From assembly GCA_046727715.1 (NCBI GenBank), contig JBKPDC010000089.1, positions 1 to 24,924 of the forward strand: 24,924 nucleotides of DNA, given 5' to 3'. The stretch's first letter is position 1. Every line of letters begins with the position of its first letter. The translations under genes and the position numbers were made by a program. The notes under the pieces were generated by a model that searched no databases, was not told where the DNA came from, and saw nothing but the letters and a program-made list of their open reading frames with translations. The DNA comes from CAVQLX01 sp046727715. Its GTDB lineage: Bacteria; Desulfobacterota; Binatia; DP-6. Below, piece after piece: positions 6,699 through 15,205 of the stretch.

Positions 6699-7190
6699 AT
6701 GACCGTGATGTTCAAAGTGGGGGAAAAGGTCGTGTATCCGGCGCATGGCGTCGGCGTGATCGAAGGCATCCAGACGCGGGTGGTCTCCGGTTCCGAACGC
6801 AAGTTCTACATGCTGCGGATCCTCGACAGCGACATGACCATCATGATCCCCACCGAGAACGTCAACGCCGTCGGCCTCCGCCGGATCATCGGCAAGGACA
6901 TGGTCGCGAAGGTCTACCGCATTCTGCGCGACAAGAAGGTCGAGATCGACCAGCAGACCTGGAATCGTCGCTACCGCGAGTACACCGAGAAGATCAAAAC
7001 GGGCAGCGTCCTGGAGATCGCCAAGGTGCTGCGCGATCTGTTCGTGTTGAAGGGCGACAAGGAACTGTCGTTCGGTGAACGCAAGATGCTCGACACCGCG
7101 CGCAACCTCCTCGTCAAGGAGCTGGCGATCGCGAAGTCGTACAGCGAGGAGAAGATCATGGAGGAGCTGCGCACCATCTTCGCCAACTGA
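6699..7190 (+). CDS. carD: CarD/CdnL-family RNA polymerase-binding regulator
   Basis: The 163-residue protein opens FKVGEKVVYPAHGVGVIEGI, the signature of the CarD/CdnL and TRCF RNA-polymerase-interacting (Tudor-like) domain (about 1-65). It continues with the helical C-terminal DNA-binding domain, including NRRYREYTEKIKTGS and ERKMLDTARNLLVKELA. In mycobacteria and myxobacteria these proteins bind the RNA polymerase beta subunit and stabilise open complexes, notably at rRNA promoters. Here it is a single gene with its own promoter and a GGAGG site 8 bases before the ATG. It converges on larE. A 5-bp hairpin GCGAC/GTCGC (7219-7232) lies in the 57-base gap but has no U-tract, so I do not call a terminator. 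Confidence 0.93.
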   Translation: MTVMFKVGEKVVYPAHGVGVIEGIQTRVVSGSERKFYMLRILDSDMTIMIPTENVNAVGLRRIIGKDMVAKVYRILRDKKVEIDQQTWNRRYREYTEKIKTGSVLEIAKVLRDLFVLKGDKELSFGERKMLDTARNLLVKELAIAKSYSEEKIMEELRTIFAN

Positions 7191-7247
7191 GCGCCCGGTA
7201 TCCGACCAGGCATCCGACGCGACCGACGTCGCGGTCCTCCCGCGTGC

Positions 7248-8099
7248 CTAGCGGAGGCGAGGGGTCGGGGGCTTGTCCCCCGGCCCCTCGTGCGTTCTGG
7301 GGTCGAGCGCATCGTTGAGGCTGCCGCTGCGGAATCCCTGCAGGTCGAGGGCGACCCAGGTGAAGCCGAGTTGGCGGAACGCATCTACGAGCTCCGCGCG
7401 GAGTGCCAGGAGGCGCGGCATGTCGGCGGGCGGAACCTCGATGCGTGCCAGCGCCTCGTGGAAGCGGACACGCAGCTCACGCACGCCACGGTCGCGCAAC
7501 CAGCGCTCCGCGGCGGCGACCTGCTCGAGACGTCCCGCCGTGATGCGCGTGCCGTAGGGAAAGCGCGACGACAGGCACGGGCTCGCCGGCCGGTCCCAGG
7601 TGCGGAGGCCGAGCGCGCGGCTGGCCTCGCGGATCTCGGCCTTCGTGAGTCCCACCTCGACCAACGGATGACGCACGCCGCGCTCGGCCGCTGCCGTGAG
7701 ACCCGGACGGTGATCGCCGAGGTCGTCGACGTTGGCGCCATCGAGGACCACGGCGAGGCCGCGCCGGCGCGCTTCAGCGGCGCAGATGACGAAGAGGTTG
7801 TCCTTGCAGAACCAGCAGCGGTTCACGGGGTTCTCGGCGTACCCGGGGATGCGCAGCTCGTCCGTCCCCACCACGACGTGCGGGGCCCCGATCGCCGCCG
7901 CGAGCGCACGCGCCTCGGCGAGGTCGTCGGCCGGGGTGGTCGGCGAGGCGGTGGTGAGGGCGACGCACCGTTCCCCGAGCACGTCGTGCGCCATGCGCAG
8001 CAGGAATGTCGAGTCCACGCCGCCCGAGAAGGCCACCAGGGCGGAGTCGAGCTCGGCCACCAGGCCGCGCAGCCGCTCGAGCTTCGCGTCCAGCGTCAC
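7248..8099 (-). CDS. larE: LarE-type ATP-dependent sulfur transferase
   Basis: The 283-residue PP-loop protein has SGGVDST (25-31), ENPVNRCWFCKDNLF (89-103), GANVDDLGDHRPG (121-133) and ASPCLSSRFPYG (172-183). These are hallmarks of LarE, which adenylates the carboxylates of a pyridinium dicarboxylate mononucleotide and inserts sulfur to build the nickel-pincer cofactor of lactate racemase. C175 corresponds to the sulfur-donating cysteine of Lactobacillus LarE. With C95 and C98 it forms the three-cysteine set described for [4Fe-4S]-dependent LarE of Thermotoga maritima. It starts at GTG with GAGAGGGG (complement of 8109-8116) as ribosome-binding site, 15 bases after the cysK stop. No larA, larB or larC is visible, so its actual sulfur acceptor is uncertain. 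Confidence 0.88.
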   Translation of the reverse strand: MTLDAKLERLRGLVAELDSALVAFSGGVDSTFLLRMAHDVLGERCVALTTASPTTPADDLAEARALAAAIGAPHVVVGTDELRIPGYAENPVNRCWFCKDNLFVICAAEARRRGLAVVLDGANVDDLGDHRPGLTAAAERGVRHPLVEVGLTKAEIREASRALGLRTWDRPASPCLSSRFPYGTRITAGRLEQVAAAERWLRDRGVRELRVRFHEALARIEVPPADMPRLLALRAELVDAFRQLGFTWVALDLQGFRSGSLNDALDPRTHEGPGDKPPTPRLR

Positions 8100-8114
8100 G
8101 GATCGGTTCCCCTC

Positions 8115-9059
8115 TCAGATCCCTTCGGCCTGGAACAGCGGAGTCGTCAGGTAGCGCTCGCCGGTATCGCAGAAGATCGTCAGCACGACGGCGTTCCCGT
8201 CGAGCTTGCGCGCGACGCGGATCGCGGCGGCACAGTTGGCGCCCGACGAGATGCCGACCAGCAATCCTTCGTGCTGGGCGATCGCACGCGTGTGCTCCGT
8301 CGCCTCGTCGTCCGTGACGGTGAGCACCTCGTCGTAGATGCGAGTGTTCAGGTTGTCTGGCACGAAGCCGGCCCCGATGCCCTGGATGCCATGAAAGCCC
8401 GGCTCGCCGCCCGACAGCACCGGCGATGCGGCGGGCTCCACCGCGGCGATCCAGACGCCGGGCAGATGCTCGCGCAGGACCTCGCCGACGCCGGTGATGG
8501 TGCCGCCCGTTCCGACGCCGGCGACGAACGCGTCGAGAGCGGGAAGCTGCCCCACGATCTCCCGCCCCGTGGTGCGGCGATGGACCTCGGGATTCGCAGG
8601 GTTGTTGAACTGCTGCGGCATGTACCATTCGGGGTGCTGCGCCAGCAGCTCCTCGGCGCGGCGGATGGCCCCGTGCATGCCCTTCGTGTCGGCCGTCAGC
8701 TCGAGCCGGGCGCCGTAGGCGACGAGCAGGCTGCGGCGCTCCTCGCTCATCGTGTCGGGCATGGTGAGCACCAGCCGGTAGCCGCGCACCGCGGCGACCA
8801 GCGCGAGACCGATGCCGGTGTTGCCGCTCGTGGGCTCGATGATCGTGCCCCCCGGCCGCAGGCGCCCGTCGCGCTCCGCGCGTTCGATCATGGCGAGGCA
8901 GATCCGGTCCTTCACGCTGCCGCCCGGGTTGAGAGACTCGAGCTTCGCCCACACCTCTGCCCGCAACCCGGCAAGCTGCGGCAGCCGCGAGAGGCGAATC
9001 ACCGGCGTCGAGCCGATCAGGTCGAGGCCGGTGCTGGCAACCTGGCAGGGAAGGGGCAT
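8115..9059 (-). CDS. cysK: Cysteine synthase (O-acetylserine sulfhydrylase)
   Basis: The 314-residue fold-type II PLP enzyme begins GLDLIGSTPVIRL. The PLP lysine is K50 in NPGGSVKDR, the substrate loop is EPTSGNTGIGLA (75-86), and the phosphate-binding loop is GVGTGGTITGVGEVL. The C-terminal segments GISSGANCAAA and FCDTGERYLTTPLF are also typical. It makes L-cysteine from O-acetylserine and sulfide; CysK and CysM are hard to separate by eye, and the GISSGA and ERYL segments fit CysK. It is the first gene of a minus-strand pair with larE. No strong ribosome-binding site is seen before its ATG. The divergent glycosyltransferase starts 43 bases away. Confidence 0.92.
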   Translation of the reverse strand: MPLPCQVASTGLDLIGSTPVIRLSRLPQLAGLRAEVWAKLESLNPGGSVKDRICLAMIERAERDGRLRPGGTIIEPTSGNTGIGLALVAAVRGYRLVLTMPDTMSEERRSLLVAYGARLELTADTKGMHGAIRRAEELLAQHPEWYMPQQFNNPANPEVHRRTTGREIVGQLPALDAFVAGVGTGGTITGVGEVLREHLPGVWIAAVEPAASPVLSGGEPGFHGIQGIGAGFVPDNLNTRIYDEVLTVTDDEATEHTRAIAQHEGLLVGISSGANCAAAIRVARKLDGNAVVLTIFCDTGERYLTTPLFQAEGI

Positions 9060-9102
9060 GGGCGCGTTGTCCGCAGGGTGCGCGGCGGAGCATATACGTC
9101 GC

Positions 9103-10122
9103 GTGGAAGCAGGGTCAATTCAGCGACTCGTCACGATCTTCCCGGGCGCGCTGGGTGATCTGCTGCTGGTGCTGCCGACGCTGCGGCGCCTGCGGCGACG
9201 GAGCGGAGCGGCCGGCATGACGCTGGTCGTCGCCGAGCCGCTGCGCGAGCTGGCGCGGTCGGCGGGCGTCGCAGAGCACGTCGCGAGCCTCGACGCCGCG
9301 AGCAGCGCGTGGCTCTTCGGCGGCAGCACCATGCCGCCGTGGCTTGCCGACCGTCCAGCCGTGTGGGCATGGTTGGGCGCGGAGGATGCCGCCCTCCGCC
9401 GTCGGCTGGCCAGCGTCGCCGACTCCGTGCAGCTGCTCTCCGTCGCGCGCGGCCCGGGGGACGTGCACGCGGCGATCGCATACGCCCACGCGGCCGGCGT
9501 CGGCGGCACCCGGGGCCAGCTCAGCGCCGAGGCTCGTCTGGAGCCGCTCGGCTCGGTCGTGGCCCGCTCCGTGACGGCGCGCCTCGTCCGGCCGATCCTC
9601 GCGATCCACCGCGGCGCCGGCGCGCGGGCGAAACGATGGGCGCCGGACGGATTCGCCGCCGTCGCCGCGGCATGGCGCCGCACGCACGGCGACGTCGTCG
9701 AGCTGCTCGGCCCTGCCGAAGCCGAGGACGAGCCACTCGCCGGCACCGTCCCCGTGCGCGACTGGAGGCTGTCCGACGTGGTGGCACTCCTCGGCCTGGT
9801 CGACGCCTATGTCGGCAACGACAGCGGGGTGAGCCACCTGGCCGGCGCCGTCGGGGGACGCGGGGCGGTCGTCTTCACGACCACGGACCCACGGCGCTGG
9901 CGACCTCTCTCGCCCGCGCTCGTCGCGGTGCGCGGTCGGGCGACCGACCGCGATCCGGCCCCGCCGCCCGCCGGGGTCTTGCGGGCCCTCGCGCGCGCGG
10001 TGTCCTTGACAAGCTCCGACCCCGCGTCTAGCGTCCCGCGCATAGCGAGGCTCACCCAGGCTGCACCAACAACCTCCCGGAACAGCAGACGACCACTCCG
10101 TGCCGCGCGGCGACGCTCGTGA
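9103..10122 (+). CDS. Glycosyltransferase family 9 (heptosyltransferase-like)
   Basis: From the GTG at 9103 the protein has 339 residues. It begins with the GT-B Rossmann strand LVTIFPGALGDLLLVLPTLRRLR (9-31). The second domain has the donor-site motif HRGAGARAKRWAPDGFAAV (169-187), then LVDAYVGNDSGVSHLAGAVG (232-251) and TTDPRRWRPLSP (260-271). These are the GT9 motifs of ADP-heptose:LPS heptosyltransferases (WaaC/WaaF). The protein probably transfers a sugar during LPS core or another glycan assembly at the inner membrane. Sequence similarity to typical heptosyltransferases looks moderate, so the sugar is uncertain. The last 40 residues resemble no domain and their DNA contains a promoter. 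The start is close to the cysK start on the other strand and has only a weak TTGTCC/TATACG promoter candidate. Confidence 0.8.
   Translation: MEAGSIQRLVTIFPGALGDLLLVLPTLRRLRRRSGAAGMTLVVAEPLRELARSAGVAEHVASLDAASSAWLFGGSTMPPWLADRPAVWAWLGAEDAALRRRLASVADSVQLLSVARGPGDVHAAIAYAHAAGVGGTRGQLSAEARLEPLGSVVARSVTARLVRPILAIHRGAGARAKRWAPDGFAAVAAAWRRTHGDVVELLGPAEAEDEPLAGTVPVRDWRLSDVVALLGLVDAYVGNDSGVSHLAGAVGGRGAVVFTTTDPRRWRPLSPALVAVRGRATDRDPAPPPAGVLRALARAVSLTSSDPASSVPRIARLTQAAPTTSRNSRRPLRAARRRS
10006..10034 (+). promoter_or_regulatory. Sigma70-type promoter of the DUF1844-htrA-tsaD operon
   Basis: A perfect -35 TTGACA (10006-10011) is followed after 17 bases by TAGCGT (10029-10034). It lies inside the 3' end of the glycosyltransferase frame. 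Transcription from it would give a 5' leader of about 190 bases before the DUF1844 ATG at 10234; that leader is GC-rich, and I recognise no riboswitch in it. Confidence 0.6.
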
Positions 10123-10233
10123 CCGGGCCGGTGCCGCGGGAGGCGTCGTGCGGACGGTGCGTGGGGCGGCGGCGAACTCGGGGCGATGCCGTGCGCGGCA
10201 CGTCGCCACGTGCACCAGCTGGGGAACTGAATC

Positions 10234-10649
10234 ATGGACGAAGAGAAGGATCCGTCGCGCGGGTTCCGCGTGACCGACCGGCGTCGGTTCTCGGACGAGG
10301 GCGAGGCCCGTCCGGTGGAGGAGGCGGCCGAGCCCCTGGCCGACCCCGCGCCAGCGCCCGCGCCCGAGGGGATCGCGGCATTCCCCGACGAGCCGGTCAG
10401 CTTCTCCACCTTCGTCCTGGGCCTGAGCACCCAGGCGCTGCTGCACCTGGGCGAGATCGACGACCCGGCGACCGGGCGGGTGGAACGCGATCTCGGCGCC
10501 GCCAAGCACGTCATCGACATCCTCGGGGTCTTGAAGGACAAGACCCAGAGCAACCTCGAGCAGGGTGAAGAGCGACTGCTCGACGCCGTCCTCTACGATC
10601 TTCGCATGAAATACGTGGAGCTCGTGCGGGGATCGAAGAAGGAGGGGGC

Positions 10650-10653
<4 letters not shown>
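10234..10653 (+). CDS. DUF1844 domain protein
   Basis: The 139-residue protein has a charged, proline/alanine-rich N-terminus (1-50). A DUF1844 domain follows (about 54-135): VSFSTFVLGLSTQALLHLGE, then AAKHVIDILGVLKDKTQSNL and a closing helix LLDAVLYDLRMKYVELV. The family is found mainly in Deltaproteobacteria, Acidobacteria and Planctomycetes and has no known function. There is no signal peptide or membrane segment. Its stop overlaps the htrA start by ATGA, and the run AAGGAGGGGG inside its last codons is the htrA ribosome-binding site, so the two are made together. Confidence 0.85.
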
Positions 10654-12187
<1,534 letters not shown>

Positions 12188-12191
<4 letters not shown>

Positions 12192-13207
12192 TCGTTCTCG
12201 GGCTCGAGAGCTCGTGCGACGACTCGGCGGCGGCCGTCCTGCGCGACGGGCGCCTCGTGTCGTCCGTGGTGTCGTCGCAGGACGAGGTGCACGGGCCCTA
12301 CGGCGGCGTGGTCCCAGAGCTGGCGTCGCGCCACCATGTCCGCACCGTGCTCGCCGTGGTCGATGCGGCACTCGGCCGCGCCGGGATCGACGTCGCGGCG
12401 GTCGATGGCATCGCCGTGACGCGCGGGCCGGGCCTCATCGGCTCGCTGCTAGTTGGCCTCTCGGTCGCCAAGGGCATCGCGCTCCGTCGCGGCCTCCCGC
12501 TGGTCGGTGTGCATCACCTGGAAGGGCATCTGCTCGCGGCCAACCTCGACCGCCCGACCGATGAGGCGGTGGCGTATCCCTTCCTCGGCCTGATCGTCTC
12601 CGGCGGGCACTCCGGGCTCTACCTGGCGCACGGCCCCGGCGACTACGCGTGTCTCGGCAAGACCCGTGACGACGCCGTCGGCGAGGCGTTCGACAAGGTC
12701 GCCAAGACGCTCGGCCTGGGGTACCCGGGTGGGCCGGCGATCGACCGCCTGGCGCGTACCGGCAACCCGGCGGCCATCCGCTTCCCCCGCGCGCGCTTGA
12801 AGCGCGGCCGGTTCGACCTGAGCTTCAGCGGCTTCAAGACGGCCGTGTGGCAATGGGTGCGTGACCATCCACCCACGCCCGACCAGCTCCCGGACGTCGC
12901 GGCGAGCGTGCAGGAGGCGCTGGTCGACATGCTGGTCGACGCCACGGCAGAGGCGCTCGATGCCACCGGCGTCGAGCGCTTGGTCGTCTCCGGCGGCGTG
13001 TCCGCCAACCGCCGGCTGCGCGAGCGCATGACCGAGCTGGGCGAGGCGCGCGGGGTCGAGGTCATCGTCCCGCGAGCCACTCTGTGCACCGACAACGCGG
13101 CCATGATCGCGCTCGCGGGCTGGCCGCGCCTGGCCTCGGGGGAGAACGACGGCCTCGGCGTCGAGGCGGACGCCGCGCTACCCTTTGGCGTCCCCTGGTA
13201 CGGATGA
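12188..13207 (+). CDS. tsaD: tRNA N6-threonylcarbamoyladenosine transferase TsaD
   Basis: The 339-residue protein has the Kae1/TsaD features: LGLESSCDDSA (4-14), the metal ligands H110 and H114 in VHHLEGHLLA, the ATP-binding segments GLIVSGGHS (134-142) and VSGGVSANRRL, and the acidic ligand D302 in CTDNAAMIALAG. With TsaB, TsaE and TsaC it makes t6A37 in tRNAs that read ANN codons, an essential modification. The start is a GTG in a GTGA overlap with the htrA stop; the protein begins at the conserved first strand, so no upstream start is needed. rsmA follows after 13 bases. Confidence 0.96.
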
Positions 13208-13220
13208 CGGGACCGATCTG

Positions 13221-14063
13221 ATGGGCGTGCGGCGGGAGGCGCGCGACGCGCTCGCCGCCGCCGGGCTCCGGCCGCAGAAGCGCTGGGGCCAGCACTTCCT
13301 GTGCGATCCCGCGGTCGCGCGCCGAATCGTGGACGCGGCGCGCCTCGGGCCGGGCACGACGGCACTGGAGATCGGCCCCGGCCTCGGCGCGCTCACCGAC
13401 ACCCTCGCGGCCCGTGCCGAGCGGCTCTACCTGGTCGAGATCGATCGCGGACTGGCGGCGCGCCTGGAGGTGCACTATGCCGCGCAGCCGCACGTGCGCG
13501 TCCTGGTCGGTGACGTGCTGGCCCTCCCGCTTGCCGCCCTGATCCCCGCGGGCGACATCACGGTGGTGGCAAACCTGCCCTACAACGTCTCGACGCCGGT
13601 GCTGTTCCGACTGCTCGCGCTGCGCGCGCGCGTCCGCCGCGCGGTATTGATGCTGCAGCGCGAGGTGGCGGAGCGTCTGGTCGCCCCCGCCGGGGGCGAC
13701 GCCCGGGGCGTGCTGTCAGTCATGGTCCAGACGTGGGCGGCGGCGCGCGTGGCGTTCGGCGTCTCGCGCCGCAGCTTCCTGCCGCGTCCTCGGGTGGACT
13801 CCACGGTGGTCGTGCTCGAGATCAGTGCCGCGCCGCGCGTGCCGCTCGCCGACGTCGGCGTCTACGAGGCCGTGGTGCGCGCCGCGTTCGGACAGCGCCG
13901 CAAGATGCTGCGGAACGCCGTGGGTGGGCTGGCGGCCGCGCGGGGCCTCGGTGCCGCGGAGCTGCTCACCCGGTTCGCGCGTGCCGGAGTCGATCCGCAG
14001 GCGCGTGCGGAGACGCTGGCGCTCGAGGACTTCGCCCGCCTGGCGGCGGCGCTCGCGGACTAG
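13221..14063 (+). CDS. rsmA: 16S rRNA dimethyladenosine transferase RsmA (KsgA)
   Basis: The ATG at 13221 gives 280 residues. A TTG at 13185 would extend the frame into tsaD without adding conserved sequence. Motifs in order are RPQKRWGQHFLCDPAVARRI (17-36), the SAM loop LEIGPGLGALT (49-59), the acidic residue in VEIDRGLAARLE, and the catalytic NLPY (118-121) in VANLPYNVSTP. The C-terminal part has the family segments FLPRPRVDSTVV and FGQRRKMLRN. It dimethylates two adjacent adenosines (A1518 and A1519 in E. coli) in helix 45 of 16S rRNA, a late 30S checkpoint. It follows tsaD as the last gene of the htrA run, and a palindrome-bounded repeat begins just after its stop. Confidence 0.95.
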   Translation: MGVRREARDALAAAGLRPQKRWGQHFLCDPAVARRIVDAARLGPGTTALEIGPGLGALTDTLAARAERLYLVEIDRGLAARLEVHYAAQPHVRVLVGDVLALPLAALIPAGDITVVANLPYNVSTPVLFRLLALRARVRRAVLMLQREVAERLVAPAGGDARGVLSVMVQTWAAARVAFGVSRRSFLPRPRVDSTVVVLEISAAPRVPLADVGVYEAVVRAAFGQRRKMLRNAVGGLAAARGLGAAELLTRFARAGVDPQARAETLALEDFARLAAALAD

Positions 14064-14067
14064 GAGA

Positions 14068-14218
14068 CCAACCCGAGACTTCGTCTCGGGTCGGAACGGG
14101 AGGCAAGCATGCAGCGTTCGGTTGTTCAAGCGAAAGCCGGCCGCGGCACTGCGTTCGGCCCCTTCGACGACAGGAGTCTTGTTCTCCGAACCCGACCCGA
14201 GACGAAGTCTCGGGTCGG
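14068..14218. repeat. Palindrome-bounded repeat element, short copy
   Basis: The element fills most of the gap between rsmA and mutM. The left hairpin has arms ACCCGAGAC (14071-14079) and GTCTCGGGT (14083-14091) around loop TTC. The right hairpin has arms CCGACCCGAGAC (14192-14203) and GTCTCGGGTCGG (14207-14218) around loop GAA. The right end is the reverse complement of the left, so the element has inverted termini that are themselves palindromes. Just inside the left end lie GGAACGGGAGGC and AGCATGCAGCGT, which recur in the copy at 24333-24604, and CGACGAC ... TCTTG recurs inside the right end. No U-tract follows the hairpins and no protein is encoded. The architecture resembles a BIME (paired inverted REPs) or a MITE. 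Confidence 0.85.
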
Positions 14219-14241
14219 TCGCCTAGACTTAGACTAGAGCC

Positions 14242-15057
14242 GTGCCGGAGCTGCCCGAGATCGAGACGATCGTGCGCGGCCTCGCGCCCGTGCTGCGGGC
14301 GCGCCGCATCGAGCGGGTCACGGTGCGCGATGCGCGGCTCCGCGTCCCCGTGGCGCCGGACTTCGCGGCACGCCTCACGGGCCGGCAGATCGTCGGCATG
14401 CGACGCCATGGCAAGTTCATCCTGGCGCCGCTCGACGACGGCCGGCTCTGGCTGGTGCATCTGGGGATGTCGGGCCGCCTGACGCTCGGCCCGCCGGACC
14501 GCACCGAGCTGCGCCACGATCACGTCGTGCTCCGGCTCGACGATGGCCGGCTCCTCACCTACAACGACCCGCGGCGCTTCGGTCGGCTGGCGGTAATCGT
14601 GCCCGATGCGGTGGCGGTCGAGACCGTCCCGGGTGTCGACGCGCTCTCGGCCGGGCTGACCGCGGCGTTCCTGCACGCGAGTGCCCGGCGCCATCGCCGG
14701 ACGACGGTCAAGGCGCTGCTGATGGATCAGCGCGAGATCGCTGGCCTCGGCAACATCTACGTCAACGAGATCCTGTTCCAGGCGGGCGTCCGGCCGCGCC
14801 GGCGGGCCGGACGGCTGACGCGGGCGGAGTGCGCCCGCCTCGTCGACGCGACACGCGCGGTCCTGGCTCGCGCGATCGCCCGTGGCGGGTCGTCGATCTC
14901 CGACTATCGCGACGGCTTCGCACGCGTCGGCTCGTACCAGGACGAGCATCAGGTCTATGGCCGGGCGGGGGAGCCGTGCGCACGCTGCGGGACGGCCATC
15001 TGCTCCTGCGTGGTGACCGGGCGCGCGAGCTTCTACTGCCCACGCTGTCAGCGCTGA
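14242..15057 (+). CDS. mutM: Formamidopyrimidine-DNA glycosylase MutM (Fpg)
   Basis: The 271-residue protein starts at GTG and reads MPELPEIETIVRGL, which supplies the catalytic N-terminal proline and the adjacent glutamate after Met removal. K58 in RRHGKFIL matches the conserved lysine, LVHLGMSGRL and NDPRRFGRL are family segments, and EIAGLGNIYVNEILFQAGV is the helix-two-turn-helix. The C-terminal zinc finger is C246, C249, C266, C269. It excises 8-oxoguanine and formamidopyrimidines and nicks the abasic site. No ribosome-binding site is evident before the GTG. The 23 bases between the repeat element and the start contain TAGACT twice in tandem (14224-14235). The gene may be driven by readthrough from rsmA or by an unrecognised promoter. 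Confidence 0.95.
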   Translation: MPELPEIETIVRGLAPVLRARRIERVTVRDARLRVPVAPDFAARLTGRQIVGMRRHGKFILAPLDDGRLWLVHLGMSGRLTLGPPDRTELRHDHVVLRLDDGRLLTYNDPRRFGRLAVIVPDAVAVETVPGVDALSAGLTAAFLHASARRHRRTTVKALLMDQREIAGLGNIYVNEILFQAGVRPRRRAGRLTRAECARLVDATRAVLARAIARGGSSISDYRDGFARVGSYQDEHQVYGRAGEPCARCGTAICSCVVTGRASFYCPRCQR

Positions 15058-15077
15058 GCCAAAAGCCGCCCGCCCCA

Positions 15078-15094
15078 GGGCCCGCCGCGGGCCC
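15078..15094 (+). terminator. Possible terminator hairpin after mutM
   Basis: GGGCCCG (15078-15084) pairs with CGGGCCC (15088-15094), giving a very stable hairpin 20 bases after the mutM stop. No U-tract follows, so its action as a terminator is uncertain. Confidence 0.3.
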
Positions 15095-15121
15095 ATCGCC
15101 ACGGCCCAACAGCGGGATTTC

Positions 15122-15163
15122 GTTGATCAACTGATTGACTGTACCGCGCGTCGTTTGCTAAAG
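15122..15163 (+). promoter_or_regulatory. Candidate promoter and operator of the lytic transglycosylase gene
   Basis: TTGACT (15135-15140) is a good -35. About 16-17 bases downstream, GCTAAAG (15157-15163) is a weak -10. A perfect 10-base palindrome GTTGATCAAC (15122-15131) lies just upstream of the -35 and could bind a regulator. The ATG is at 15206, preceded by GAAGGGG at 15189-15195. Confidence 0.4.
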
Positions 15164-15205
15164 GGTCGCGCGTCATTCAGCCGGCTGCGAAGGGGTAGGG
15201 GTTTT

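Noticed and set aside
13185..13220. TTG start for rsmA inside tsaD
   Set aside because: It adds 12 non-conserved residues; the ATG at 13221 gives the normal RsmA N-terminus.
14068..14218. Treating the ACCCGAGAC palindromes as simple rho-independent terminators
   Set aside because: No U-tract follows any of the four hairpins, and the shared subterminal sequences and inverted layout point to a repeat element instead.
15155..15205. TTG start for the lytic transglycosylase
   Set aside because: It would put an Arg-rich stretch before the signal peptide and overlaps the promoter region; ATG 15206 has a ribosome-binding site.
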